DNA of 64,000 bases from Nitrosomonas eutropha (GTDB taxonomy: Bacteria > Pseudomonadota > Gammaproteobacteria > Burkholderiales > Nitrosomonadaceae), in contig NZ_FPBL01000001.1 of NCBI RefSeq assembly GCF_900116685.1, positions 248,001 to 312,000 of the forward strand. Reading direction: 5' to 3'. Shown piece after piece: positions 31,162-39,330 of the stretch. The position numbers and the translations under genes are program-made. How positions within the stretch are numbered: the stretch's first letter is position 1; each line of letters opens with the position of its first letter. The notes below the pieces were generated by a model that did no database searches, was not told where the DNA came from, and was given only the letters and a program-made list of their open reading frames with translations.

Positions 31162-31252
31162 GGAGAAGTGACCGAGTGGCTGAAGGTGCACGCCTGGAAA
31201 GCGTGTGTACGGTAATACCGTACCGCGGGTTCGAATCCCGCCTTCTCCGCCA
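31162..31252 (+). tRNA. tRNA-Ser (anticodon GGA)
   Basis: A 91-base class II tRNA with a long variable arm (TACGGTAATACCGTA). The acceptor stem is GGAGAAG pairing with CTTCTCC, with G discriminator and encoded CCA. The anticodon stem CACGC/GCGTG holds the loop CTGGAAA, anticodon GGA. Mobile-element DNA begins directly behind its 3' end, which makes the gene a likely integration site. Confidence 0.97.
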
Positions 31253-31257
31253 TTTTG

Positions 31258-31735
31258 AAATGAGCTAAGGCCTTAAAGGGCAAAGAAAAATGAGGGGTTC
31301 TAAAACCCTCGTTTCTTTTGTAAACCAGCCGGTCGGCAAAAGCCAATTTGAGCACCGTGCGCTTATCTTCAAAACGATCAGAATTCCATAGCTGACAAGG
31401 ACTTGTAGCGCCGTTCTAAGTGTTTCGTCAAAGCTGCGGGCCGGACGCCCGGTGGCGCCGATCTTTTCAACCAGCCCGATCTTTCGATCTTCCAGCACCT
31501 TGATACGACTTTCATAGGCCGCGATCACCGACGGGACAGACGCATCGGCAATCCGGTCAAGGAACTGGTTGACCTGTCGTTCCACCTTCACCAACTCCGC
31601 CTTGACGCGCTCCACGCTCGTGGCAAGGCGATGATCCCAAAGATCCTTGAGCATGGTACGACGCGCCGCCTTGAACAGATGCACCGTGGGCTGCATACCC
31701 TTGCCGTTAATACCAATATCGCCAGCGCACCCTGA
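31258..31735 (-). pseudogene. Large serine recombinase, 3' remnant with frameshift
   Basis: The C-terminal coiled-coil part of a large serine recombinase is readable (LFKAARRTMLKDLWDHR, then RVKAELVKVERQVNQFLDRI and SRIKVLEDRKIGLVEKI). The frame breaks near 31387-31405 and continues in another frame (LWNSDRFEDKRTVLKLAFADRL, then SLPFKALAHF) up to the 3' end of tRNA-Ser. The catalytic resolvase domain is missing, so it is a dead relic of an integrated element. The stretch from 31735 to 31934 shows no further gene I can assign. Confidence 0.8.
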
Positions 31736-31934
31736 CCTGGGTGCGCTGGCGCGGCGGTGGACGACCCCGCTTGTGTTCCCAACTATGTGCTTTCAATTTC
31801 TGGAAAATCAACACGTTGCGACAGACGTGGTTTTCAGGCTAAAGCCCATGGACCCTATCCTGCCAGTTTTGAATCACTGGGTATCCCTGCTATCCTTTTC
31901 TTGCAAAAAGGGCGTCAATGACGTACCATAAAAA

Positions 31935-32288
31935 ATGGAAACGAAGCCTATCACCATTGTTGAAACGCCTGCGTTCCTGCATCTGGCAGAAGGAATCTGG
32001 GCAGACGATGAGCGGGCCAAGTTGATTGATTATGTGGCGCGGAATCCAGAAAGCGGGGTTGTGATCCCGGGAACAGGAGGCGTCCGGAAGCTGTGATGGG
32101 CCAGAGCGGGAACAGGTAAACGCGGCAGTGCTCGGGTGATCTATTTCTACTATCACACAGATGCACCTATTTATATGCTGCTGGCCTATGCAAAATCCAC
32201 GAGTGTGGACTTAACGCCCGAGCAAAAACAGCAGGTAACGAGGTTAACAGCATTACTGAAAGAACAGCATAGTGCGAAAGGAGGTTGA
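31935..32288 (+). pseudogene. HigB2/RelE-type toxin gene interrupted by in-frame UGA
   Basis: The frame starts at ATG 31935 and would give 117 residues, the normal size of HigB2-like RelE-fold ribonuclease toxins, but codon 54 is TGA (32094-32096). The family motif reads GTGGVRKL-stop-WARAGTGKRGSARVIYF, so the stop replaces a residue that is usually arginine. The rest of the frame is intact to a TGA at 32286-32288, two bases before the antitoxin start. One transition in a CGA codon would explain it. The toxin is therefore probably dead while the antitoxin survives. A sequencing error is the main alternative. Confidence 0.8.
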
Positions 32289-32289
32289 A

Positions 32290-32580
32290 ATGGGAATGAA
32301 TTTTGGTGACGATCTGATCGAGAGCTTGAATCAAGCGGTTGCTTTTACCAAAGGGCAGACAAAGAGTGCTCGGGTGCATGTAGTGCATGTACCCAACGTA
32401 CGGAGCCTGCGCCAACGTCTGAAAATGTCCCAGCAAGCCTTTGCTTCAACCTATCGTATCCCCTTGGCAACCCTCAAGGGCTGGGAGCAAGGGCGACGGC
32501 AGCCTGATGCGACGGCAGCGGCTTACTTGAGCGTCATCGAAAAGATGCCTACGGAAGCACAGGCCGCGCTTGAAAACTGA
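32290..32580 (+). CDS. HigA-type antitoxin (XRE helix-turn-helix)
   Basis: 96 residues starting at ATG 32290, placed by the AAGGAGG ribosome site five bases upstream, which lies within the end of the toxin frame. The C-terminal half is an XRE helix-turn-helix (LRQRLKMSQQAFASTYRIPLATLKGWEQGRRQPD). Toxin-first order and tight coupling fit HigBA-type modules, where the antitoxin represses the operon. With the toxin broken, this is effectively an orphan antitoxin or regulator. Its stop abuts the convergent resolvase stop with no spacer. Confidence 0.9.
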   Translation: MGMNFGDDLIESLNQAVAFTKGQTKSARVHVVHVPNVRSLRQRLKMSQQAFASTYRIPLATLKGWEQGRRQPDATAAAYLSVIEKMPTEAQAALEN

Positions 32581-33129
32581 TTACCTGATCCCCGCCCGCC
32601 ACAGCGTAGTTCGTCCGACCTTGAGCTGGGTGGCTATGTCTTCATAAGTCAGGTTCTCACGGGTACGTAGCATTTCAGCCTGGCGGACCTGATGCGCTTC
32701 AAGGCGGCGTGGGCGGCCTAGTTGCTTGCCACGTTGTTTAGCGGCTTGCAGGCCTATCTTTATTCTTTCCGATACCAGCGCAGCTTCAAACTCGGCAATG
32801 GCTCCGAGAACGTGAAACAGCAGCTTGCCTGTCGGCGTGCCCGTGTCGATTCCGTCTGAGATCGAGCGGAAGCATACGCCGCGCCGTTCCAGATCATGGA
32901 GGAGGGTTGTCAGGTGTTTGACCGAGCGGCCCAGCCGGTCCAGCTTCCACACTACCAGCGTATCGCCGGGTTGTAGCAGGGCCAGCGCCTGATCCAGTGC
33001 GGGGCGGCGGTCTTTCTTGCTGGTGATTTTTTCTTCAAAGATTTCTGAACAGCCGTCAGCGCGGAGTTGATCGCGCTGGGCATCAAGGCTCTGGTCTTCG
33101 GTCGAGACGCGGGCATATCCAACCTTCAT
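32581..33129 (-). CDS. Serine site-specific recombinase (resolvase/invertase family)
   Basis: A 182-residue small serine recombinase. I start it at ATG 33129 (MKVGYARVSTEDQ), where the catalytic serine is S9. The motif VWKLDRLGRS and the helix E arm follow, and the C-terminus is a Hin-type helix-turn-helix (ENLTYEDIATQLKVGRTTLWR). An upstream start would add 27 atypical residues. It probably resolves cointegrates of, or inverts DNA in, the surrounding element; no Tn3-type transposase gene is visible. Repeated GTTCC/GGAAC dyads lie upstream (33193-33209 and 33290-33315). Confidence 0.9.
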   Translation of the reverse strand: MKVGYARVSTEDQSLDAQRDQLRADGCSEIFEEKITSKKDRRPALDQALALLQPGDTLVVWKLDRLGRSVKHLTTLLHDLERRGVCFRSISDGIDTGTPTGKLLFHVLGAIAEFEAALVSERIKIGLQAAKQRGKQLGRPRRLEAHQVRQAEMLRTRENLTYEDIATQLKVGRTTLWRAGIR

Positions 33130-33192
33130 TCTTTGCCGCGCCCCTTGCTGCGCTGCTACGCGCATAGCGTGTAGGGCCATTATTCTTGTTTG

Positions 33193-33315
33193 TGTTCCAC
33201 AAAGGAACATTTTAGGAATTATATCAAAGTGGCCTCACGAATCAAATCTAACCAAGAAAACGCCCTGCTTTGCGCAGCCCGGAGCATATGTTCCGAAGAC
33301 GTTCCATTATGGAAC
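33193..33315. promoter_or_regulatory. Repeated GTTCC-N5-GGAAC dyads upstream of resolvase
   Basis: The dyad TGTTCC-N5-GGAACA is at 33193-33209, GTTCC-N5-GGAAC at 33301-33315, and a half site GTTCC at 33290-33294. Equal arm spacing and placement directly upstream of the serine recombinase gene suggest resolvase-binding subsites (a res-like site) or an operator. This is inference from pattern and position. Confidence 0.45.
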
Positions 33316-33382
33316 AAGCCGCCGCTGGAGCTTTGTGAGGCATCCATGCATTTTTTATTTCCCAGACTTAAAAAGGATTTTT

Positions 33383-33748
33383 ATGCAAGGTATAACCAAA
33401 AGGTGCCATCGAATAACTATGGCCGTAATGTCTCAGGCATGGATCAAAGGAGCCATCCTTGGGCTTGGCTTCACTCTGGCAGGAATGCCCGCATGGGCAA
33501 CCGAACCCACGGAAAAAGAAATGCGCGAAGCCGTTCAGGCGCAATTCGACAACGTCAACGATGCTTCTGCGGATACAGCGGAACGGTGCAATAACCGTGA
33601 ATTCAACCGGGGCGGCGGCCTGTCTTTTTTGTGCGGGGGTGCTGCTGGCGTGGTAGCACGCTGGAATTCCCTGGTGATTGGCGGACGGTCGAGGCTCATG
33701 GCTGCACCTCCACTTTCGATTGAAAGGCTGGTGAGCCGTTTTTCTTAA
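33383..33748 (+). pseudogene. Small secreted protein, truncated and fused at a deletion junction
   Basis: The ATG at 33383 has an AAAAGGA site about 6 bases upstream. The frame begins with a signal peptide (about residues 10-38, ending MPAWA) and a polar helix (EPTEKEMREAVQAQFDNVN). After about 33603 the frame runs into DNA that reads better on the minus strand, so the last 45 codons are probably not native. The native C-terminus seems lost. Family not recognised. Confidence 0.5.
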
Positions 33749-33836
33749 GTTCTTCCTCCCATTCCGCTAATATTTGCAGTATTTCAGCCTCGGCAGGGTT
33801 CGAGGTTGAATCCTCATGGCCCGCCAGAACACCACA
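33606..33836 (-). pseudogene. Two overlapping gene fragments truncated at the junction
   Basis: On the minus strand, a 46-codon open stretch without a start ends in AEILQILAEWEEELKK...VEVQP and a TGA at 33696-33698. It overlaps by ATGA a second start at 33699 (MSLDRPPITREFQRATTPAAPP). The second peptide turns into the antisense of the secreted-protein gene near 33606. The ATGA coupling and composition suggest genuine remnants of an operon, perhaps from a conjugative element. Families not recognised. Confidence 0.4.
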
Positions 33837-33917
33837 TCAGCCAAAAAATCCTTATCGAAGAAAACACATAAGCCCCTGTACAAACTAGCTGACTACCATT
33901 TTAAACATGCTCTTTGA
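33816..33917 (+). CDS. Possible 33-residue basic peptide
   Basis: ATG 33816 to TGA 33917 encodes a lysine-rich peptide (MARQNTTSAKKSLSKKTHK, then PLYKLADYHFKHAL). A GAGG lies 10 bases upstream. It overlaps the minus-strand fragments and may be chance. The remaining DNA to 34041 holds nothing else I can support. Confidence 0.2.
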   Translation: MARQNTTSAKKSLSKKTHKPLYKLADYHFKHAL

Positions 33918-34041
33918 GAATAATCGCCAAGCAGTCCAGGCAAATTTCATATATTTCTTCAGCTGTTTATCAAGCCTGCTTCATAAATGCCGTTGTTTTA
34001 ACTCATAACAACATAAAAACTTTTATTGCCGCGCATAAGCT

Positions 34042-34893
34042 ATGAATCGATGCACCATTGACTACAAAACAATAAAATCCACGCAGCCGGAGATTATTTC
34101 CAGGATTATTGAGATTGATGAAGAATCCCCAAACTGTTTCAGGGAGATGGATCGCTTGTTGCGCTCTGATCAGGTGGTGGCATCATTCATTCTCAGAGTG
34201 GCTAATTCACCTATCTATAACCGCAGTCAGCCAATTAGAACACTACCTATCGCGATCAGTCTGCTGGGAATCAACATCATCCGTTCTCTGGTCATACTAG
34301 CCTTTTCACGCTCGGTATTCTCCAAAAACAAAAATGCATTAGTACGTACACATATCTGGCAGCACTCATTGTTAGTTGCAATTGCAAGTTACAACATCTG
34401 TTCTGAATTAGGTAAATCAGCGGATTGTGAAGAGGCTTTTGTTGCCGGCCTGGTGCATGATATTGGTAAGATTCTGCTCTTTACCCATGCACGCAAAGAT
34501 TATATGGATGCCCTTACCTATGCACTTGAGAGTGATTGCTCAAGCAGAGAGGCGGAGCAGAGATTTCTGGGGACAGATCATTATCAGATTGGTGAGCAAG
34601 CGGTCAGGGCATGGAAACTCCCATCGCAATTTCAACTATATATCGGCACTGATCTCGATCAGCTGGCACCCGGACAAGCTGAAAATAAAATCCTGCTTTG
34701 GTTGGCCATTGCCAATAATCTAATCAAAGGTGCTGGTATTGGTGCCAACCCCTGTGATCTGGATGTTCGCAAGGAGAAATTGATCGCTTACGGACTAAAT
34801 GAAGAATATGCCGATTACCTGCTCGACGAAGCATTTTTTCAAAAATTGATCGATGATGAAATCTATCAATTCTGCGCAAATGATCACAGCTAA
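34042..34893 (+). CDS. HDOD-domain protein
   Basis: 283 residues with an HDOD domain over about residues 10-210. The HD pair H139-D140 lies in GLVHDIGK, with other HDOD landmarks FILRVANSPIYN, AISLLGINIIRSLV and IWQHSLLVA. HDOD proteins are signalling modules without proven catalysis in most cases and often sit next to chemotaxis or nucleotide-signalling genes. The last 41 bases overlap the following cyclase gene, so the two are probably translationally coupled and act together. Confidence 0.88.
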   Translation: MNRCTIDYKTIKSTQPEIISRIIEIDEESPNCFREMDRLLRSDQVVASFILRVANSPIYNRSQPIRTLPIAISLLGINIIRSLVILAFSRSVFSKNKNALVRTHIWQHSLLVAIASYNICSELGKSADCEEAFVAGLVHDIGKILLFTHARKDYMDALTYALESDCSSREAEQRFLGTDHYQIGEQAVRAWKLPSQFQLYIGTDLDQLAPGQAENKILLWLAIANNLIKGAGIGANPCDLDVRKEKLIAYGLNEEYADYLLDEAFFQKLIDDEIYQFCANDHS

Positions 34894-36571
34894 AGCACCC
34901 TTTTTAGCAGGTTCAAGTGAAGCCGGGGCGGTTGCCATTCGATCCAGTCACTCGATCATCATCACTTCGCTTGAGCAAAATATCTGGCAGGAGCTTGAAC
35001 GGAAAATTACATGCTCATTGGAGCGTTTATGCTGCCCACGCCTGCTGGATTCAACCGTACTGCTGTTACACAAGCTGATTACAAATCTGGTCAGAACCAT
35101 GCATCGCCATGCTTTCCAGCAGGCAATTGAGGGTGATCTCAGTCTTGATATCGCCAGCAGGAATAGCGTATTTAATGAACTCCTGCAAAACGAACTGGTT
35201 ATGCATGGTGACCGGAATATCGAGCAATTCTGCAAAAGGAACAATTTTCAGATCACACTGACTTTCTCTGAAGAAAAAGATACTTTGATACAAATTGAAT
35301 ACCCGATCAGCTGTGACGATAGCGCCTATCTGGATAACAAGCTTGCCAGAGCAATCGGATTCGCATTGTCAAAACAGACTCACAGAGAGCATCCACCAGG
35401 ATATTCTGCTGCCAGAATAGTAAGGCATATCGCTGAACATTCTCTCCATTCGTCGCAAACAGGACACTCCCAATTACTGACCCGTGCGGAGGAATCAGAT
35501 AAAGCCCGGGTTATTTTCAGCAAGCTGAACTACAGCATTATCGTTTTCTCCAGCGCGGGGGATATTCTGACTATGTCCCCCGCAATTCTCAACAATCTGA
35601 AGCTGGAAGTATCGCCTGTTTCAGCACATATCCTTGCAGGTATTATTCCCGGCCATTTTTATAATGATGTGTTGTGGGGACTTGCACTGGAATTACAGGA
35701 TGGTTTGTTCGAGAACTACAGAACCCGCATCAGGCTACCTCATGATGACAGCCTATCGATACTTTTCAATATCAGCGGTTACCGTCATCATGACATGACG
35801 ATCCACACGATGTGGCAAATCGTATCGTTGGATCACAAGGCCACTGACACACTGGCAGAAGGTTCTATCCTTAACGAAGCCCGCGTGCATAACATCACTC
35901 GTAATTATGTGCCTCAGTTAGTCGAGCAGAAAGCCAGAGAAGTCGTCCGGCTGGGTGGCAATGCACTCCCTAATGAAGAATGTCAGCTTGCCGTTCTGTT
36001 TTGCGATATTGCCGGCTTTACCACTTACGTAGAAAATAATGAAAAAGAAGAATCTGTTATCCATACGCTCAATCTGATACTTGGCAGAATCACAAAAGCC
36101 GTCAAACAGCATGAAGGCGTCATCGACAAGTTCATGGGCGATTGCGTCATGGCGCTCTTCAAGGAACCATACAAAGCCGTACTGGCTGCGCTCGACATCC
36201 ACAAACATTCCCACGACTTCAATAGCCTGCGGATGCGTGCCAGCAAGGATCTGCTGCTGTTGCGTATCGGCATCCACTGGGGAAAGGTTGTGATTGGCAA
36301 TGTCGGTACTTCAGGCAGGCTAGACTGGACAACAATTGGTGATGTTGTGAATACCGCTGCCCGACTTGAGAAAAGTTGTTGTCCAGGCGCGATACTGATT
36401 AGTGAGGAATTGCATGAAACCATTGCACAGATTGATCACACCGAGATCAGCTTCAGCAAGCGCTTTTATCTCAAACTGAAAGGAAAACGCAACAAGCAGG
36501 CTGTCCGCTACGTCCAGACAACCAGCCAATCTCTTTTGCATGATATTTTTATCACCCGTTCGAGAGATTAA
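34853..36571 (+). CDS. Class III adenylate/guanylate cyclase with N-terminal sensory domains
   Basis: 572 residues. The first part (about 35-175) is helical and beta-rich, loosely like a histidine-kinase-type ATPase or dimerisation region. Residues 218-330 resemble a PAS domain (YSIIVFSSAGDILTMS). The class III cyclase domain covers about 375-545. Metal aspartates are D385 (FCDIAGFT) and D430 (KFMGDCVMA), and the transition-state pair is N500 and R504 (GDVVNTAARLE). K426 and D491 are compatible with ATP as substrate. No membrane segment is seen, so it is probably soluble. The start could also be ATG 34880. It overlaps the HDOD gene. Confidence 0.88.
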   Translation: MMKSINSAQMITAKAPFLAGSSEAGAVAIRSSHSIIITSLEQNIWQELERKITCSLERLCCPRLLDSTVLLLHKLITNLVRTMHRHAFQQAIEGDLSLDIASRNSVFNELLQNELVMHGDRNIEQFCKRNNFQITLTFSEEKDTLIQIEYPISCDDSAYLDNKLARAIGFALSKQTHREHPPGYSAARIVRHIAEHSLHSSQTGHSQLLTRAEESDKARVIFSKLNYSIIVFSSAGDILTMSPAILNNLKLEVSPVSAHILAGIIPGHFYNDVLWGLALELQDGLFENYRTRIRLPHDDSLSILFNISGYRHHDMTIHTMWQIVSLDHKATDTLAEGSILNEARVHNITRNYVPQLVEQKAREVVRLGGNALPNEECQLAVLFCDIAGFTTYVENNEKEESVIHTLNLILGRITKAVKQHEGVIDKFMGDCVMALFKEPYKAVLAALDIHKHSHDFNSLRMRASKDLLLLRIGIHWGKVVIGNVGTSGRLDWTTIGDVVNTAARLEKSCCPGAILISEELHETIAQIDHTEISFSKRFYLKLKGKRNKQAVRYVQTTSQSLLHDIFITRSRD

Positions 36572-36933
36572 ATTCAAGGAGATCATTGAGCACCGCCATA
36601 TAACCTTGTGTGATCTCGGCGGGAATAAAATACAGAGCCAGGAGAATTCTTACCTCCCGATATCGGCATACCAGTCGCCTTACTCTTGTCAGCATTACCT
36701 CGTCGCTACTATCGTTCGGATAATAATTCCAAGCTGATCCACCTCGCGACAACGCATTACAATGCACCCACTCCATCGTTACCCCACAAAACAAGAAAAG
36801 GGGACATTACCGCTTTAGGCTAACATTTCCACATGAAAACTTGCTATTCCTTATTCTTTCTGGTATTGATGACAGATTTCTTTTCCTCAACTCTACAACT
36901 ATAAAGCGTACTATCAGAAGGAGCATGTCACGA
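36572..36933. other. Spacer between cyclase and dksA, no supported gene
   Basis: The 362 bp hold no gene I can support. A minus-strand frame of 80 codons (36552-36794) includes RGGSAWNYYPND, faintly like the RGGSW motif of formylglycine-generating enzymes, but nothing else of that family follows. The dksA promoter should lie here. Confidence 0.5.
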
Positions 36934-37359
36934 ATGGGTAAACAATTAGAATCAAACACCATTCCCCCTTATGAACCCAAAGCAGGTGAGGAATACATGA
37001 GTCCGGAGCAATTGGCGCATTTCCGGAAAATACTGGAAGTCCAGCGGGCTGAACTTGGCAAGGAAATAGATCGTACTGTGCATGTCATGCAGGAAGAATC
37101 CACGATCTTTGCTGACCCGGCTGACCGGGCCACCCAGGAATCCGACATGGCACTGGAACTGCGCAGCCGTGACCGCGAACGCAAGCTGATCAAGAAAATT
37201 GGTGAAATTATCACCAAAATTGATGAAGGTGACTATGGTTATTGCGAAAAGTGCGGTATCGAAATTGGCTTGAAGCGACTGGAAGCTCGGCCAACAGCAA
37301 CACTTTGCATCGACTGCAAGACCCTGGACGAAATCCGGGAAAGACAAGTCGCCAAATAA
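36934..37359 (+). CDS. dksA: RNA polymerase-binding transcription factor DksA
   Basis: A 141-residue coiled-coil protein that enters the RNA polymerase secondary channel and, with ppGpp, adjusts rRNA and amino-acid promoters. The coiled-coil tip acids are D61 and D64 (FADPADRA). The zinc ribbon uses C104, C107, C125 and C128. I chose ATG 36934; AAGGAG lies 10 bases upstream, while the ATG nine bases earlier is too close to that site. A strong hairpin follows the stop. Confidence 0.96.
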   Translation: MGKQLESNTIPPYEPKAGEEYMSPEQLAHFRKILEVQRAELGKEIDRTVHVMQEESTIFADPADRATQESDMALELRSRDRERKLIKKIGEIITKIDEGDYGYCEKCGIEIGLKRLEARPTATLCIDCKTLDEIRERQVAK

Positions 37360-37393
37360 CACAGCCTGCACTTGGCAAATGCAGATAACTACA

Positions 37394-37435
37394 CACGATT
37401 CCGGCAACCTGCCGGAATCGTGACCACTTCTTTTT
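37394..37435 (+). terminator. Strong hairpin downstream of dksA
   Basis: The perfect 13-bp arms CACGATTCCGGCA and TGCCGGAATCGTG enclose the loop ACC. A T-rich tract (CTTCTTTTT) follows after six bases. It is 34 bp after the dksA stop and is probably its terminator. Confidence 0.75.
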
Positions 37436-37439
37436 ACCT

Positions 37440-37618
37440 TCTTGTCTGGTATACGTCCCAATGTTTTGGACAGGCACAACGCCATTTCGGAACTGATGTT
37501 ATTTTGGCCTTTTATCAATCTATGGAACATAGAAGGAGAGACTTTAAGTTTTTCCGCGACAACACGGAAACTAACGCCCAAAGGCTCCAAATAAGCTGCG
37601 CGCATAACAAAAAAAATC
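37440..37618 (-). pseudogene. HigA/VapI-type antitoxin remnant
   Basis: The minus strand encodes RAAYLEPLGVSFRVVAEKL, then KVSPSMFHRLIKGQNNISSEMALCLSKTLGR, the helix-turn-helix of the HigA/GraA family, with an in-frame ATG at 37605. The usual upstream segment (HPGEIL-type) is missing and the frame runs out through the dksA hairpin, so both ends are lost. The IS256 relic begins directly upstream and may have displaced the 5' end. No HigB partner is visible. Confidence 0.65.
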
Positions 37619-37619
37619 A

Positions 37620-38832
37620 AGACTGTAAAATCTATTGTGTAAGTGCCCAAGCTTTCCTACCCTGTGAAGGAATTTTCCATAACTACTGATACAATGAACG
37701 AACTCGATCTGAAGCAGACCTGGGCAGCCTGACCCAGCAGCTGGTTAAAATGACTGTTGAAGCAGCCCTTGGAGCCGAGCTGGACGAGCAACCTTGGTTA
37801 TGCCCGGCATGATCCTGCCGGGCGTGGTTCAGGCAACAGCCGCAACGGCACATCATCCAAGTGTCTGAAGGGTGCCCACGGTGAAGTAGGCATTGAAGTG
37901 CCACGTGACCGGGCTGGTACTTTTGAGCCACAGATCGTGCGCAAGGGCCAGACCCGTCTGACGCAGATGGATGACCAGATTCTGGCGCTTTACGCCAAGG
38001 GCATGAGCACACGCAACATTGTCGATGCGTTCAGGGAAATGTACGACACTGATGTGTCGCCCACCTTGATCTCTAAAGTGACAGACCGTGTACTGGATAC
38101 CGTGATTGAATGGCAGACTGGATGCGATTTACCCGATTGTTTATCTGGACTGTATTGTATTGAAAATCCGGCAGAACAACCGAGTCATCAACAAATCGAT
38201 GTACCTTGCACTTGGCATCAATAGGGAGGGCCGTAAAGAGCTGTTGGGCATGTGGCTGGCTGAAAACGAGGGAGCCATGTTTTGGCTGTCGGTACTGAGT
38301 GAGCTGAAGAATCGCGGGCTGCAGGATATCCTGATTGCCTGCGTGGACGGACTCAAGGGCTTCCCCGACGCTATTGCTGCTGAATACCCGCAAGCACGCG
38401 TTCAGCTGTGCATTGTGCACATGGTGCGAACTCACTGAAGTACGTGTCCTGGAAGGATTACAAAGCCATTACGACCGCTCTGAAGGCGGTTTATCAGGCG
38501 CCTGCCGAGGGGGCAGCACAAGCTTGTTCTGGAGCGCTTTGCCGAGCAGTGGGATGAGCAGCAGTACCCGCAGCAAATCAGCAAATCATGGTACGCCCAC
38601 TGGCCCAACCTGATTACCCTGTTTGACTACCCACCCGAGATTCGCAGGGTGATCTACATCGAGTCACTCAACAGCGTCATCCGCAAGGCAACCAGACAGC
38701 GCAAGGTGTTTCCTACAGACAAATCAGCATTGAAGGTGGTCTATTTTTCCACAGGCTACGTCCAAAAAGTGGACCATGCCAATCCTGGACTGGAAATCTG
38801 CCATGAACCGCTTTATGATCGAATTTGCTGAT
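37620..38832 (+). mobile_element. IS256-family transposase relic with several frameshifts
   Basis: Successive frames give an almost complete IS256-type transposase: [107 protein letters not shown] and SLNSVIRKATRQRK. Breaks are seen near 37792 (one extra base), 38118 (about eight bases lost after EWQT), 38427 (one base lost), about 38500-38530, and after VVYF. Four codons before ESLNS are also missing. The 3' end runs into an IS5 relic near 38832. The element is dead; terminal repeats were not resolved. Confidence 0.85.
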
Positions 38833-39330
38833 CGACGTAGCCGCTCTATCACACAGCAGACTTTGGATTTGCTTCAAGCTCGGTTTGCAGCGCTTCAAAG
38901 CCTGCAAAGCTCCTTTGCGATCAGTCACTTCTGCCGTGGTTACCGCAATAGCATGTGGCAAACCCTGGGTATCTACCGCGATATGACGTTTGATGCCCGA
39001 TACCTTCTTGCCTGCGTCATAGCCCTTCTGGCTCGCTGTGTCCGTGTTCTTCACGCTTTGCGTGTCCACGATCAGGAACGTGCTGCAAGCGTTGCGCCCC
39101 AACTTCTCTCGGGCGCCGCTCCAACAGGCTGACGCCATTCTGGTCGGGCTCGCTCCATTTGCGCCAATAGGCATATACGCTCTGCCACTTGGGAAACTTG
39201 TCGGGCAGGTATCTCCATTGACAGCCAGTGCGCAGTAATGGCTCTATCTCAGCAAACTTCTCTCGGCTGATATCACTGGCGGATTTTGGTCTCTTCATCC
39301 ATCTATTATCAGGGGTGAGAAATAGATTGC
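38833..39330 (-). mobile_element. IS5-family transposase relic, 3' truncated
   Basis: From ATG 39298 the minus strand gives MKRPKSASDISREKFAEIEPLL, then RTGCQWRYLPDKFPKWQSVY. About 20 residues usual in this family between EPLL and RTGCQW are missing, consistent with an internal deletion. After a frameshift it continues STFLIVDTQSVKNTDTASQK, YDAGKKVSGIKRHIAVDTQG and RKGALQALKRCK, then ends at SLLCD near 38840, where the IS256 relic begins. The C-terminal third is missing. Confidence 0.82.

Noticed and set aside
32094-32096. UGA in the toxin read as selenocysteine
   Set aside because: The family has arginine here, no selenocysteine machinery or stem-loop is seen, and a plain nonsense mutation explains it.
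36552-36794. Possible formylglycine-generating (SUMF1) C-terminus from RGGSAWNYYP
   Set aside because: A single short motif with no following family residues; too weak to call.
36952-37650. 232-codon minus frame running from the HigA-like fragment through antisense dksA
   Set aside because: Only the first about 65 codons resemble a protein family; the rest is the complement of dksA and its hairpin.
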